A stretch of 57,772 nucleotides of DNA from NCBI GenBank assembly GCA_050331395.1, contig JBHJGX010000061.1:1-57772 (forward strand), read 5' to 3'. The notes beneath the pieces are model-generated. The model saw only the letters and a program-made list of their open reading frames with translations, was not told the origin of the DNA and made no database searches. Each line of letters starts with the position of its first letter. Position 1 is the stretch's first letter. Below, piece by piece: positions 43,590 to 53,668 of this stretch. Source of the stretch: Thermohalobaculum sp050331395 (GTDB lineage: Bacteria > Pseudomonadota > Alphaproteobacteria > Rhodobacterales > Rhodobacteraceae). A program made the translations under genes and the position numbers.

Positions 43590-44611
43590 CAGACGGGGGC
43601 GAGCCCGGAGAGAAAGCTCGTCAGGTTCGCCCCGAGATCCTCGGACAGATATCCGCCCTCCTGCACGAGGACGAGCGGCAGACCCGTTGCCCCGATCCGG
43701 GCAGCGATCCGGGCAAAGCCCTCGGTCGTGACGGTGAGCCCGCGCAGGGGATCGCGTTCGTGGGCATCGAGGCCGAGGGCGACGACGAGAAGATCGGTGC
43801 CGAAGGCGTCGATCCGGCAAAGCGCGGCGTCGAGCGCGTCGAGCACGCCCTCGGTCCCGGTGCCGTGCGCGAGCGGCAGATTGAGGTTCGCGCCCAGCCC
43901 CGGCCCGGTCCCGCGTTCCTGCGCGTGGCCCCAGAAAAACGGGTAAAAAGCGTCCGGGTCCGCGTGGATCGAAACCGTGAGCACGTCGCCGCGGGCGTAG
44001 AAGATGCCTTGCGTGCCGTTGCCGTGATGGACGTCGATGTCGAGGATCGCCGGGCGCCGGCCCGCGCGGAGAGCATGCTCGGCGGCGATGGCGGCATTGT
44101 TCAAAAAGCAGAACCCGCCGGCGAGGTCGGCAAAGGCGTGATGGCCCGGCGGGCGGCTGAGCGCATAGGCCGCCCGGTCGCCCTCGAGGACCCGGTGCGC
44201 GGCCGCGAGCGCCGATTGCGCGGACCAATAGGCGGCCTCCCAGGTGTCGGGGCCGATGGGGCAGGCGGTGTCGGCCTGGTGATAGCCCGCCTGCCCGACG
44301 GCGCTGGTCGGATAGCTGCCGTAGCCGCGTGAGGGGTGGATGTTCGGCACGACTTCGGGACCGGCATCGGGCAGCGCGCGCCAGCGGGCGTGGATGTTGC
44401 GCAAAAAGTCGAGATATTCCGGCGTATGCACCGCGGCGAGCGGACCGAGACCTCGATCGACGGGCACGGCGAAGCGAAGCCCGCCCGCCTCTGCGCCGGC
44501 CTTTAACCGGGCGATGCGTTCGGGTTGCTCGGGGCTCGGACGCGGAAGGCCGCGGACCAGGAAATGCTGCGGATCGTGGTGCCACTGGCGGGCGTCGAAA
44601 AATGCGTACAC
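43589..44611 (-). CDS. Histone-deacetylase-family amidohydrolase (acetylpolyamine amidohydrolase-like)
   Basis: 340 residues from a GTG. The arginase/deacetylase fold motifs are complete: RPPGHHA (catalytic H157-H158), GGFCFLNNAAIAA, zinc ligands D193 and H195 in DIDVHHGNGTQ and D282 in LGLDAHERDP, and catalytic-type Y321 in QEGGY. The N-terminal region, the substrate-loop layout (YPTSAVGQAGYHQADTA, GPDTWEAAYWSAQSA) and the length match bacterial acetylpolyamine amidohydrolases more closely than class I histone deacetylases. The likely reaction is hydrolysis of acetyl groups from acetylated polyamines or related amines in the cytoplasm. A GTCAGAG heptamer array lies just upstream of its start (44633-44695). 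Confidence 0.9.
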   Translation of the reverse strand: MYAFFDARQWHHDPQHFLVRGLPRPSPEQPERIARLKAGAEAGGLRFAVPVDRGLGPLAAVHTPEYLDFLRNIHARWRALPDAGPEVVPNIHPSRGYGSYPTSAVGQAGYHQADTACPIGPDTWEAAYWSAQSALAAAHRVLEGDRAAYALSRPPGHHAFADLAGGFCFLNNAAIAAEHALRAGRRPAILDIDVHHGNGTQGIFYARGDVLTVSIHADPDAFYPFFWGHAQERGTGPGLGANLNLPLAHGTGTEGVLDALDAALCRIDAFGTDLLVVALGLDAHERDPLRGLTVTTEGFARIAARIGATGLPLVLVQEGGYLSEDLGANLTSFLSGLAPV

Positions 44612-44632
44612 GTGCGGTCCCCGATACGGGCT

Positions 44633-44695
44633 GTCAGAGGTCAGAGGTCAGAGGTCAGAGGTCAGAGGGCAGAGGTCAGAGGTCAGAGGTCAGAG
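44633..44695. repeat. Nine-unit GTCAGAG heptamer tandem repeat
   Basis: Nine contiguous 7-bp units (63 bp); eight are exact and the sixth is GGCAGAG. It lies in the 205-bp divergent intergenic region, 22 bp upstream of the deacetylase start and 122 bp upstream of the YHS gene. Unit number is likely to vary by replication slippage, changing promoter or leader length in 7-bp steps. Confidence 0.95.
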
Positions 44696-44816
44696 CGCCC
44701 GCCAAGGGCGACGTTGTCAACGCTCTCGCATGCGGGCCGGTCGAATTGCGGCACGCCCATCGGTTGCAGTGCGCGTGTAAGAATGCCACGCTCCGCTCAA
44801 TCCAAGGGAGGTCGGT

Positions 44817-45281
44817 ATGGTGATGTTGACGATTCGCGGCTTGGCTCTGGCAGCGGCGTTCGCCTTCTCCGGGGCTGCGGCGGAGGAGCTCGATCTCAAT
44901 CTCGATCCGACCGGTGCCATCCTCAACGGCTATGATCCGGTCGCTTATTTCGAACATGGCACCGCGGTGGAGGGGAGCCGCGCGATCTCGCGCCGGCACC
45001 GCGGCGCCGATGTGCGCTTTTCGTCCGAGGATCACCGGACGCTCTTCGATGGCGATCCGGAGGCGTATTTTCCGCAATTCGGCGGTTATTGCGCGTTTGG
45101 CGTCCGCATGGGCCATAAGATCCCGAGCGATCCGAAAGCCTGGGAAATCGTCGACGGCCGGCTTTTCGTGTTCCTCGACCTGGGGACCGAAGAGGTCTGG
45201 CGGATGGCGCCGAAGGACAATATCGCCATCGCGGACAAAGTCTGGCCCCGGCTCGGGGCGGACACCGAACGTCAACCCTGA
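44817..45281 (+). CDS. Exported YHS domain-containing protein
   Basis: 154 residues; the ATG at 44817 follows AAGGGAGG. A signal peptide (LTIRGLALAAAFAFSGAAA) precedes a short YHS-type domain (GYDPVAYFEHGTAVEGS; YFPQFGGYCAFGVRMGHKIP). This is the form common in proteobacterial YHS domain-containing (seemingly redundant) proteins of the periplasm. YHS domains are associated with metal, often copper, binding; the single Cys in GGYCAFG is the candidate ligand. It is followed after 18 bp by the hybrid kinase gene, so the two are almost certainly an operon, and the YHS protein may be part of the sensing circuit. The divergent promoter region contains the GTCAGAG repeat. Confidence 0.85.
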   Translation: MVMLTIRGLALAAAFAFSGAAAEELDLNLDPTGAILNGYDPVAYFEHGTAVEGSRAISRRHRGADVRFSSEDHRTLFDGDPEAYFPQFGGYCAFGVRMGHKIPSDPKAWEIVDGRLFVFLDLGTEEVWRMAPKDNIAIADKVWPRLGADTERQP

Positions 45282-45299
45282 TCGTCCTGGCAGCGGGAG

Positions 45300-47225
<1,926 letters not shown>

Positions 47226-47244
47226 GGCCGGGACCGGGGGTCGG

Positions 47245-47823
47245 TCAGGCCCGGCGGCGGGCGACGTAGCCGAGCGCAGCAAGCCCGCCGAGGAGGAGCG
47301 GCAGAGCGGCCGGCAGGGGCACGGCGGCAGAGAGCTTCGCGTCCACAGCGAACGTATCGAGCGCATTCAGTTCGCTCGCCACGTCCGTGAAGCCTTCGCC
47401 GAAGAAGATCTGGCCGATGGCCGACCCGCCGAAGGCGTCGGCGTTGGTGCCGGAGATGCCGTTGAACCGGAGCTCGATCAGATCCGCGCCGCTATGGGCA
47501 TCGACGAGGCTGTCGCTCGCCGCGACGATCGTGCCGTTGACGGTATCGACGAGCGTAAAACCGCCGCTCTCGAACGAGTTGTCGGCAGCGAGGGTGAAGA
47601 AGATCTCGAGATCGAGTTCGAAAGGCGCGCCGTCGATGCCGGTGCCGGTGATCTCGGTGGCGAGGCCGAAGCTCGAGCCGTCGTTGAATTCGCCGAAGAA
47701 GAAGATAGACTCGTCGGCCAGGACCATCGGGTTGCCCGGGAAGACATTCATCAGGGCGGCCGAGGCCGGTTGAGCCACCGCGAGCGTGGCAACCGCGACT
47801 GCGGCGGAGAGAGCGTTTTTCAT
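47245..47823 (-). CDS. VPLPA-CTERM sorting domain-containing protein
   Basis: 192 residues. A signal peptide (NALSAAVAVATLAVAQPASA) starts the protein, preceded by AAAGGAC. The mature part (about 22-165) is acidic and beta-rich (ADESIFFFGEFNDGSSFGLA; FELDLEIFFTLAADNSFESG), resembling small exosortase cargo of unknown function. The C-terminus carries VPLPAALPLLLGGLAALGYV and an Arg-rich end (ARRRA), the complete exosortase signal. It is expected to be processed by an XrtD-type exosortase and to reside at the surface or in extracellular polysaccharide. It lies downstream of the ExeM-type nuclease gene but is separated from it by two hairpins, so it is probably its own unit. Confidence 0.88.
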   Translation of the reverse strand: MKNALSAAVAVATLAVAQPASAALMNVFPGNPMVLADESIFFFGEFNDGSSFGLATEITGTGIDGAPFELDLEIFFTLAADNSFESGGFTLVDTVNGTIVAASDSLVDAHSGADLIELRFNGISGTNADAFGGSAIGQIFFGEGFTDVASELNALDTFAVDAKLSAAVPLPAALPLLLGGLAALGYVARRRA

Positions 47824-47844
47824 TTCACTGTCCTTTTGGGTTCC

Positions 47845-47871
47845 GGGAGGGGCGCGGGTCTGCCCCCTCCC
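47845..47871. terminator. Hairpin in the nuclease / VPLPA-CTERM spacer
   Basis: GGGAGGGG (47845-47852) pairs with CCCCTCCC (47864-47871) around an 11-base loop. Together with the hairpin at 47885-47901 it forms a double terminator for the nuclease transcript, or a leader structure of the downstream gene. Confidence 0.45.
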
Positions 47872-47884
47872 TCGGTCCGTCGAT

Positions 47885-47901
47885 GGGGCCGATCCGGCCC
47901 C
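47885..47901 (-). terminator. Intrinsic terminator of the extracellular nuclease gene
   Basis: Perfect 7-bp stem GGGGCCG / CGGCCCC with a 3-base loop, 14 bp past the nuclease stop at 47915 in the minus direction. Confidence 0.55.
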
Positions 47902-47914
47902 CTAGTTCTGGCGA

Positions 47915-50900
47915 TTAGGAAATCATCAGGTCCTGGAACTCGAGGTTGAGCCCGTCCTCGTCGATGCCGGACCCGCGCACGAAGAGAACCGTGCCCTCGA
48001 AGGTGATGTAGGCGAGGCTGCTGTTGAGGACGCGCACATTGACCTGGCTTTCGCTCAAGCTCGGGAAGCTGATGCTGTCCACGCCGCCTTCGAAATCGTA
48101 GATCGTGTTGCGGTCGCCCGGATTGTCGGTGAGGCCGAAGATGAAGTTGTCGCCGCCGTCGCCGCCGAAGATCCGGTCCGACCCCGCACCCGGGATGATG
48201 TCCTCGGCCGCGTCCGTGCCGCGGACGACTTCGCCTTGCGCGGTGCCTTCCACAACCGGCGTCTGCGGGTCTTCGCCGCCCAGATCGAGGCCGATGATCA
48301 CCGGATCATGGTCCGAGGCCCGGAACGGCGTCGCGGCGAAGAGCCCGTCGGCCTGGGCCTGCGGCCGGAATTCGAGGTTGTAGTCGAACGCGGTCGACTC
48401 GTTTGAGTTGATCTGCCACTCAGCCGCGCCGGTCACCTGGCTCGCCAGGCTGGGATTGGCAAGCGCATAGTCGAGCGCTCCGAAGCTCTGCGCCTGTGGC
48501 ACGGTGCCCAAGTCGACCGGGAAGCCGAATGAGAACGGGAACTCGCCCGGGTCGAGAAACCGGCTCACCTGATCCGCATAGCCCTCGTCGACGAGGGTCC
48601 GGATCGGCGTCTCCATCGCATATGCGTTCAAATCGCCGATGATGAGGACATCCGGGTCGCCCGATCCGGTCGGATCGGTATCGAGCCAGGCATCGAGCGC
48701 GATCGCCGCGTTCTCGCGGGTCTGGTTCGCATTGCCGACCCCGTCGCCGATATCGTCATCGCCGGACAGAGCGGTGCCCGGCGACCCCTTCGACTTGAAG
48801 TGGTTGACCGCGACCGTGAACGTCTCGCCGGTCGCGAGTTCCTCGAAGGTCGCCGCGATCGGGGCGCGGTTCGTGCTCGCGCCGTCGAACACCGGCACGC
48901 CCGGATCGACACCGAGGCCGGCAAGATCCGCGTCCTTCAGGATCTCGACCGTGGTTCCGGAAGCGATTTCTACGAGATTGGCGTCGTAGAGGAGCGCCAC
49001 GGTGATCGCATCGCTCTGATCGCCGAAGGTCGGATCGCCCGCAGGGGACGCGAACTGGTAATTCGCGGTCGGGATCGCCGTGTTGAGCTCGCTGAGCAGG
49101 GTTTCGACGGCCGTCAGCCCGCCGGTATTGCTTGGATCGACAAAACCCGGGAACTCGTTCTCGAGCTCGATCAGGCCGAAGATCGTCGCTTGAACACCGG
49201 TGAAGGCCGCAATCAGTTTGTCGAGCTGCCGGTTGAACTCTGCGAGCGCATCGTTCTGAGCTTGGGTCGACGGCGCGTCCCCGGGATCCGCATTCGTCAG
49301 ATCGTTCGCACCGCGCGGCTCGAGGGGCGTCGGTCCGGCATTCAGCGGGTTGTTGTTCCGGCCGCGCTCGTCGTCGATCGACGTGAAGAAGTTCAGCAGG
49401 TTGAAGGACGAGACGGTGATGTCGCCGCCCACATCCGGCGCCGTCGCCTCGCGCGGGTCGGTGTTCTGGATCACCAAATCGTCCGCATCCGTCGGCAGCA
49501 CCCGATAAATCTCGTCGCCAAACCCGCCCGAGCCGCGCGAGAACCGGACGACGCCAGTGAGGTCGTCCACCGTATCGCCCGCGCTCAGTTCGTCATTGGC
49601 GTCGAGCTGACCCGCGACGTCGCCGGTGACGCCCTCGACCTCGAAGGGGATCACGGCCGGGTTCTGGATGGATTTGCCGTCGTCCACGATGACGGTGTCG
49701 CGGGCCGCAAGGGTTTTGAATTGCTGGAAGCCCGGCACGCTCGGCAGGTTCGCCTGGGTGTAGGTCTCGAGCACGCTGTCGCCGCGATAGAGCCCGAAAT
49801 CGCCGAACCGGCCGAGGGTGAAGAGATCCGAGACGGTGAAGGTCTCGGGATAGGTGACGAGCATGCCCTCGAACTGCTCGTAGTCGGCGATGATGTCGCC
49901 GTCGGAATTGGTGCGGGTCGAGAGCGTGGTCGTGTCGATTTGCGTTGCCGTCGGCAGCGTGTTCTCGGAACTCACGATCGTGATCGTCGGGTTGGTCAGC
50001 TGCGTCTCGCCGAAGAACTCGGCGACCGTGGCGGTGATCTGCACCAGATCGCCGATGTTCACGTCGGTGGCGGGGCTGCTCCCGTCGAAGACGAAGATGC
50101 CTTCGGAGGTGAGCGGGTTAGCGTCGGTATCGGTGTCCTCTTCCTGAACGAAGAAGCCGCGGAGATCCCGCTGGGTGTCCGCGTCGCCGTCCTGGAAGTC
50201 GCCGGTGACGATGGCCTCGATGGTTACCATGTCGCCGACGATCGGGCTCACGGCGCCGTCGCCTTGGACTTGGTTGATCTGGCTGATGACGACGCCGTCG
50301 TCGTTCTGGATCGTGCCGAGGCCGGTCGCATCGCTGATGAACGCGCCGTTCGTTGCGTTCGACAGCGCGACGTTGAAGGTTTCGTTCTGTTCCGCATCCA
50401 TGTCGCCGGTCACCGAAACGGTGACGGTCTGCGTGTTCGGCCCGCCCGCCATAAAGGTGAGCGTGCCCGAATTGCTGGTGTAGTCGCTGCCCGCGGTGGC
50501 TGTGCCGTCGGCCGTTGCGAAATCCACCATGGTGACGCCCGATGTGTCGCCGGAGCGCGTCACCGTAAAGACGAAGTCGGTCGTGCCGCTATCGCCTTCC
50601 ATCATCGTCACATCGTTGATCGAGAGGAGCGTGGCGTTCGGGTCGAAGGGCGTGCCGTCGATCCGGGTGCCCGGCGAGAAAAGCGCGCCGTTCGCGCCCG
50701 TGGCGCCGCTGTGATCGACGAAGCCGCCGGTCAGATCCGGATCACGCGTCACCGACTGGTCGTTGCCGCCGGAGACGGCGCCTGCGCTGCCATAAGCCAC
50801 GCTGTCCACCAGGCTGCCGACCGCATCCCGCAATTCGACCGCATCGCCGCCATTGGCCAGCCCGTTGCCGATGCTGCCGTCGTCGGCGAAGACCAGGGCC

Positions 50901-52762
50901 CCACCGAAGCTGCCGGTCGGGGTGCCGCCGCCGAAGAGCACGGCCGCTTGCCCCGCGCTAAGGATCGTGCCCCCCGGGAAGGCGAAATCGTCGCCGTCAT
51001 CGTCGCTCAGTGTCCAGCCGGAGATGTCGACCGCCGTCCCGCCCGTGTTGACGATCTCGACGAACTCGTCCTCGGAGGCGCCGCGCGTGCCGTCGCCATT
51101 GGCATCGCCGCTCAAATCGCTTGCCGGATCGAAGTGCACCTCGTTGATGATCACCGAAGGCAGGGGGGCCGCGTCATCGTTCAGGATGGTGCCCTGGCCC
51201 GTCGCGTCGCTGACAATTGTGCTGCCCGACGCGTTCGTGAGCTCAACCACGAATGCCTCGTCGTCTTCCGGGTCTGTGTCGCCGGTCACAGCGACGGTGA
51301 CGGTCTGCGTGTTCGGCCCGTCCGCGGCGAAGGTGAGCGTGCCTGAAGTCGCCGTGTAGTCGCTGCCCGCGGTGGCCGTGCCGTCAGCGGTCGCGAAATT
51401 CACCGTGGTGACGCCCGATGTGTCGCCCGAGCGGGTCACGGTGAATTCGAAATTCGTCGTGCCGGTGTCGCCCTCGGTCTGGCTCACGTCGCTGATCGAG
51501 AGCGTGGTCTCCGTGGGCGCGGACAGCGAGGGGTTCACCGCGCCGAAGGTGGTGCCGGCTGTCGGATCGATGTCGAATGCGGTCGGAAAGAGCTCAGCGC
51601 CGTCCGCGTCGAAGACGGTGGCACTCGGTGTGCTCGGCGCGATCGCGTTCACCGCAAAGAGCGCGTCGGTCACGCCGTCGCGGAACACCAATTCGGGCTC
51701 GGTGCCGGTGAACGGGATGGTCGTGCCACCCAATTGCTCAGCATAGGTCAACTCGCTGCCGTCGTCGACGATGCCTATGGCGTCAAAGACCTGCGTGATG
51801 CCGACCGAGGCGAGATCGAGGTCGATGGTCCCGTTACCGTCACTGTCGAAATCCGTTTCCCCCCCTCCGGTGAAGCCGTCGGTCAAGATATAGGTGAAGG
51901 AGGGGTTCTCGAGATCGGGGACCGAGACCGTGGCAATGCCGTTGGCATCGAAGGTGCCGGTAACATTCGCCGCGCGGTCGACGAGGCCATCGGACCCGTC
52001 ATCCTCGATCGAGATGAGCCAGAGATCGAAGGCCGTGTTCGGGGCGCCCTTCAATTCGACCGTTTGATTGGCCGGGTCGTTTCCATCAGGGTTGGGCTGA
52101 AACTCGTTGATGAGCGGGGTCACCGGGGGCGGCGCCACATCGCCGGTGATTGTGATGTTGTCGAGCGCGATGTCTTCGTCGCCCGCATTGAGTTGGAACT
52201 CGATCTGAATGTCGAGCAGGGAGCCGGTGCCGGCAATGCCCGCCATGAAGGTCGCGAAGGTGTCGGTGATTTGGGTGCCGTCACCGTCGCCGTCGAAGTC
52301 GGTATCGACCGCCGGGACCGCGTTGAACGCGTCGCCGTCGGGGATCGATTCGAAGTTCAATACGTCGACGAAGCCGCCATTGTCGATTTGCACCGAGACG
52401 TGCACGAAATCGACAATATCCCAATCCTGGTTCGAGCCGTCGTCGTCCTCGGCCGCGTCGAGGCTGAGCATGAGGTTGGTCGCGCCGGAGATGTCGATGC
52501 CCGTCGTCTGGATGACGATCGGCAGCGCGGCGCCCTCGCCGTCGAGGTCATTACCGGCGAGATACTGCGTCGTGTTGCCGTTGTAGACGATGAAACTGCC
52601 GAACAGGCCTGCGGCGTCCGCGTTGTCCGACACGCCGAAGAAGTCGCCAAATCCGTCGGTGAAGGTCTGCGTCGCGCCGCTCAGGAAGGTGAACGCGCCG
52701 AGAGCGTCCTGGTTGCTCCCCGGTGTCGCGGTCTCGAAGGTCTCGGAAAAAAGCGTCGCCAT
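47915..52762 (-). CDS. ExeM/NucH-family extracellular endonuclease with Calx-beta, lamin-tail and RTX modules
   Basis: 1615 residues from ATG 52762; no signal peptide. Order: an N-terminal beta-sandwich (1-230), a lamin-tail domain (about 235-420), Calx-beta 1 (about 428-528), a second lamin-tail domain (about 537-697), Calx-beta 2 (about 716-824) and an OB-fold region (about 825-1080). The endonuclease/exonuclease/phosphatase domain follows (about 1110-1490: VSSFNLLNFF, FGLIELENEF, NHFKSKGSPG, LIIGDLNAYA, FRASDHDPVIIGL), with Asn, Glu, Asp and His in catalytic positions. An RTX segment (about 1510-1570) and an acidic end suit type I secretion. ExeM-type enzymes degrade extracellular DNA in biofilms and for phosphorus supply. 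The two Calx-beta copies are nearly identical. A Pho-box-like repeat is upstream. Confidence 0.92.
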   Translation of the reverse strand: MATLFSETFETATPGSNQDALGAFTFLSGATQTFTDGFGDFFGVSDNADAAGLFGSFIVYNGNTTQYLAGNDLDGEGAALPIVIQTTGIDISGATNLMLSLDAAEDDDGSNQDWDIVDFVHVSVQIDNGGFVDVLNFESIPDGDAFNAVPAVDTDFDGDGDGTQITDTFATFMAGIAGTGSLLDIQIEFQLNAGDEDIALDNITITGDVAPPPVTPLINEFQPNPDGNDPANQTVELKGAPNTAFDLWLISIEDDGSDGLVDRAANVTGTFDANGIATVSVPDLENPSFTYILTDGFTGGGETDFDSDGNGTIDLDLASVGITQVFDAIGIVDDGSELTYAEQLGGTTIPFTGTEPELVFRDGVTDALFAVNAIAPSTPSATVFDADGAELFPTAFDIDPTAGTTFGAVNPSLSAPTETTLSISDVSQTEGDTGTTNFEFTVTRSGDTSGVTTVNFATADGTATAGSDYTATSGTLTFAADGPNTQTVTVAVTGDTDPEDDEAFVVELTNASGSTIVSDATGQGTILNDDAAPLPSVIINEVHFDPASDLSGDANGDGTRGASEDEFVEIVNTGGTAVDISGWTLSDDDGDDFAFPGGTILSAGQAAVLFGGGTPTGSFGGALVFADDGSIGNGLANGGDAVELRDAVGSLVDSVAYGSAGAVSGGNDQSVTRDPDLTGGFVDHSGATGANGALFSPGTRIDGTPFDPNATLLSINDVTMMEGDSGTTDFVFTVTRSGDTSGVTMVDFATADGTATAGSDYTSNSGTLTFMAGGPNTQTVTVSVTGDMDAEQNETFNVALSNATNGAFISDATGLGTIQNDDGVVISQINQVQGDGAVSPIVGDMVTIEAIVTGDFQDGDADTQRDLRGFFVQEEDTDTDANPLTSEGIFVFDGSSPATDVNIGDLVQITATVAEFFGETQLTNPTITIVSSENTLPTATQIDTTTLSTRTNSDGDIIADYEQFEGMLVTYPETFTVSDLFTLGRFGDFGLYRGDSVLETYTQANLPSVPGFQQFKTLAARDTVIVDDGKSIQNPAVIPFEVEGVTGDVAGQLDANDELSAGDTVDDLTGVVRFSRGSGGFGDEIYRVLPTDADDLVIQNTDPREATAPDVGGDITVSSFNLLNFFTSIDDERGRNNNPLNAGPTPLEPRGANDLTNADPGDAPSTQAQNDALAEFNRQLDKLIAAFTGVQATIFGLIELENEFPGFVDPSNTGGLTAVETLLSELNTAIPTANYQFASPAGDPTFGDQSDAITVALLYDANLVEIASGTTVEILKDADLAGLGVDPGVPVFDGASTNRAPIAATFEELATGETFTVAVNHFKSKGSPGTALSGDDDIGDGVGNANQTRENAAIALDAWLDTDPTGSGDPDVLIIGDLNAYAMETPIRTLVDEGYADQVSRFLDPGEFPFSFGFPVDLGTVPQAQSFGALDYALANPSLASQVTGAAEWQINSNESTAFDYNLEFRPQAQADGLFAATPFRASDHDPVIIGLDLGGEDPQTPVVEGTAQGEVVRGTDAAEDIIPGAGSDRIFGGDGGDNFIFGLTDNPGDRNTIYDFEGGVDSISFPSLSESQVNVRVLNSSLAYITFEGTVLFVRGSGIDEDGLNLEFQDLMIS
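50290..50615 (-). repeat. Calx-beta module copy 2 (near-duplicate of 51180-51487)
   Basis: Encodes FVFTVTRSGDTSGVTMVDFA and TADGTATAGSDYT, almost the same as the module encoded at about 51180-51487 (FEFTVTRSGDTSGVTTVNFA). The two copies are separated by a lamin-tail domain. The similarity extends to the DNA, indicating recent duplication or gene conversion. Confidence 0.7.
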
Positions 52763-52912
52763 CGGTATCCCCGTATCCCACTGTTGCAAAGCGCGGCGTC
52801 GCGCGCGGATCTCGTGTCTCACTCTGACGGGAGGTCGAGGCCGGCATGGCCTCGGATACGCATTGTCGACGTGAGTCCCCCAAATCAGACCAACGGGATA
52901 CTCTGGATCCGC

Positions 52913-52930
52913 GTGACAAATGTGTGAAAT
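52913..52930 (-). promoter_or_regulatory. Pho-box-like direct repeat upstream of the nuclease gene
   Basis: Plus-strand GTGACAA (52913-52919) and GTGAAAT (52924-52930), 11 bp apart; on the coding strand ATTTCAC-N4-TTGTCAC, resembling the PhoB pattern CTGTCAT-N4-CTGTCAT at 4 and 5 of 7 positions. It is about 150 bp upstream of the start. Tentative. Confidence 0.25.
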
Positions 52931-53034
52931 TTTTATCGACTTGCGCCCCAAGGGTACGAATACAAAGGCCGTATTTGTTCTAATCGACGTGAATGATCGC
53001 GTTTGCCGGTGTTTCTGCGGGAAGACGCGCGGCG

Positions 53035-53667
53035 CTAGGCGCCCCGCAAGGCCGCGGCTGTGCGCGCGAGGGCGGCGATCCGGTCCCAGTCTTCTGCGGC
53101 CACGAGGGCCTGTGGCGCGATCCAGGAGCCGCCGACGCAGACGACGTTGGGCAGCTCCAAATAGCCCGGCGCGCGCTCGGCCGTGATCCCGCCGGTCGGG
53201 CAGAAGGCGAGGCCCGCGAGCGGGCTCGCCCAGGCCGCCAGCGCCGCGCGGCCGCCCGCCGCCTCGGCCGGGAAAAACTTCAGGATCTCGTACCCGCGCT
53301 CGGCCGCGGCCATCGCCTCCGACGGCGTTGCGACCCCGGGCAGGAGGGGCAATCCCTCCGCCTCGGCCGCGTCCAGCACCCGCGCCGAGAGCCCGGGCGA
53401 GACCCCGAACTGCGCGCCTGCCGCCCGGGCCGCCCGCACGTCCGCGGGGCTTCGCAGCGTGCCCGCCCCGAGGATCGCCCGAGGCACGGCGTCGGCCATC
53501 GCCCGAAGCGCCGAGAGCGCCGCCGGTGTGCGGAGCGTGACCTCGAGCACCGGCAATCCGCCGGCCACCAGCGCTTCGGCGAGCGGCGCGGCGGTCGCCA
53601 CATCTTCGACGACGAGAACCGGGATCACCGGCGCGGCCGTCGCGATCTCGCGGATCGTCGGCGCCAT
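53035..53667 (-). CDS. eda: 2-dehydro-3-deoxy-6-phosphogluconate (KDPG) aldolase
   Basis: 210 residues; starts one base after the edd stop. Class I aldolase motifs: E42 (PVLEVTLRTP), GAGTLRSPADVRAARAAGA, and Schiff-base Lys130 (YEILKFFPAEAAGG), then FCPTGGITAE. It cleaves KDPG to pyruvate and glyceraldehyde 3-phosphate, the final step of the Entner-Doudoroff pathway; the enzyme also acts on KHG in some bacteria. It is the last gene of the minus-strand zwf-pgl-edd-eda operon, immediately coupled to edd. Normal length. Confidence 0.95.
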   Translation of the reverse strand: MAPTIREIATAAPVIPVLVVEDVATAAPLAEALVAGGLPVLEVTLRTPAALSALRAMADAVPRAILGAGTLRSPADVRAARAAGAQFGVSPGLSARVLDAAEAEGLPLLPGVATPSEAMAAAERGYEILKFFPAEAAGGRAALAAWASPLAGLAFCPTGGITAERAPGYLELPNVVCVGGSWIAPQALVAAEDWDRIAALARTAAALRGA

Positions 53668-53668
53668 C

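Noticed and set aside
44633..44695. Heptamer array considered as a CRISPR or plasmid iteron
   Set aside because: Units are contiguous with no spacers, and no replication or cas gene is near; a simple sequence repeat explains it.
48800..51346. 848-residue plus-strand ORF opposite the nuclease gene
   Set aside because: Antisense shadow of the Asp/Gly-rich nuclease; no start context and no domain.
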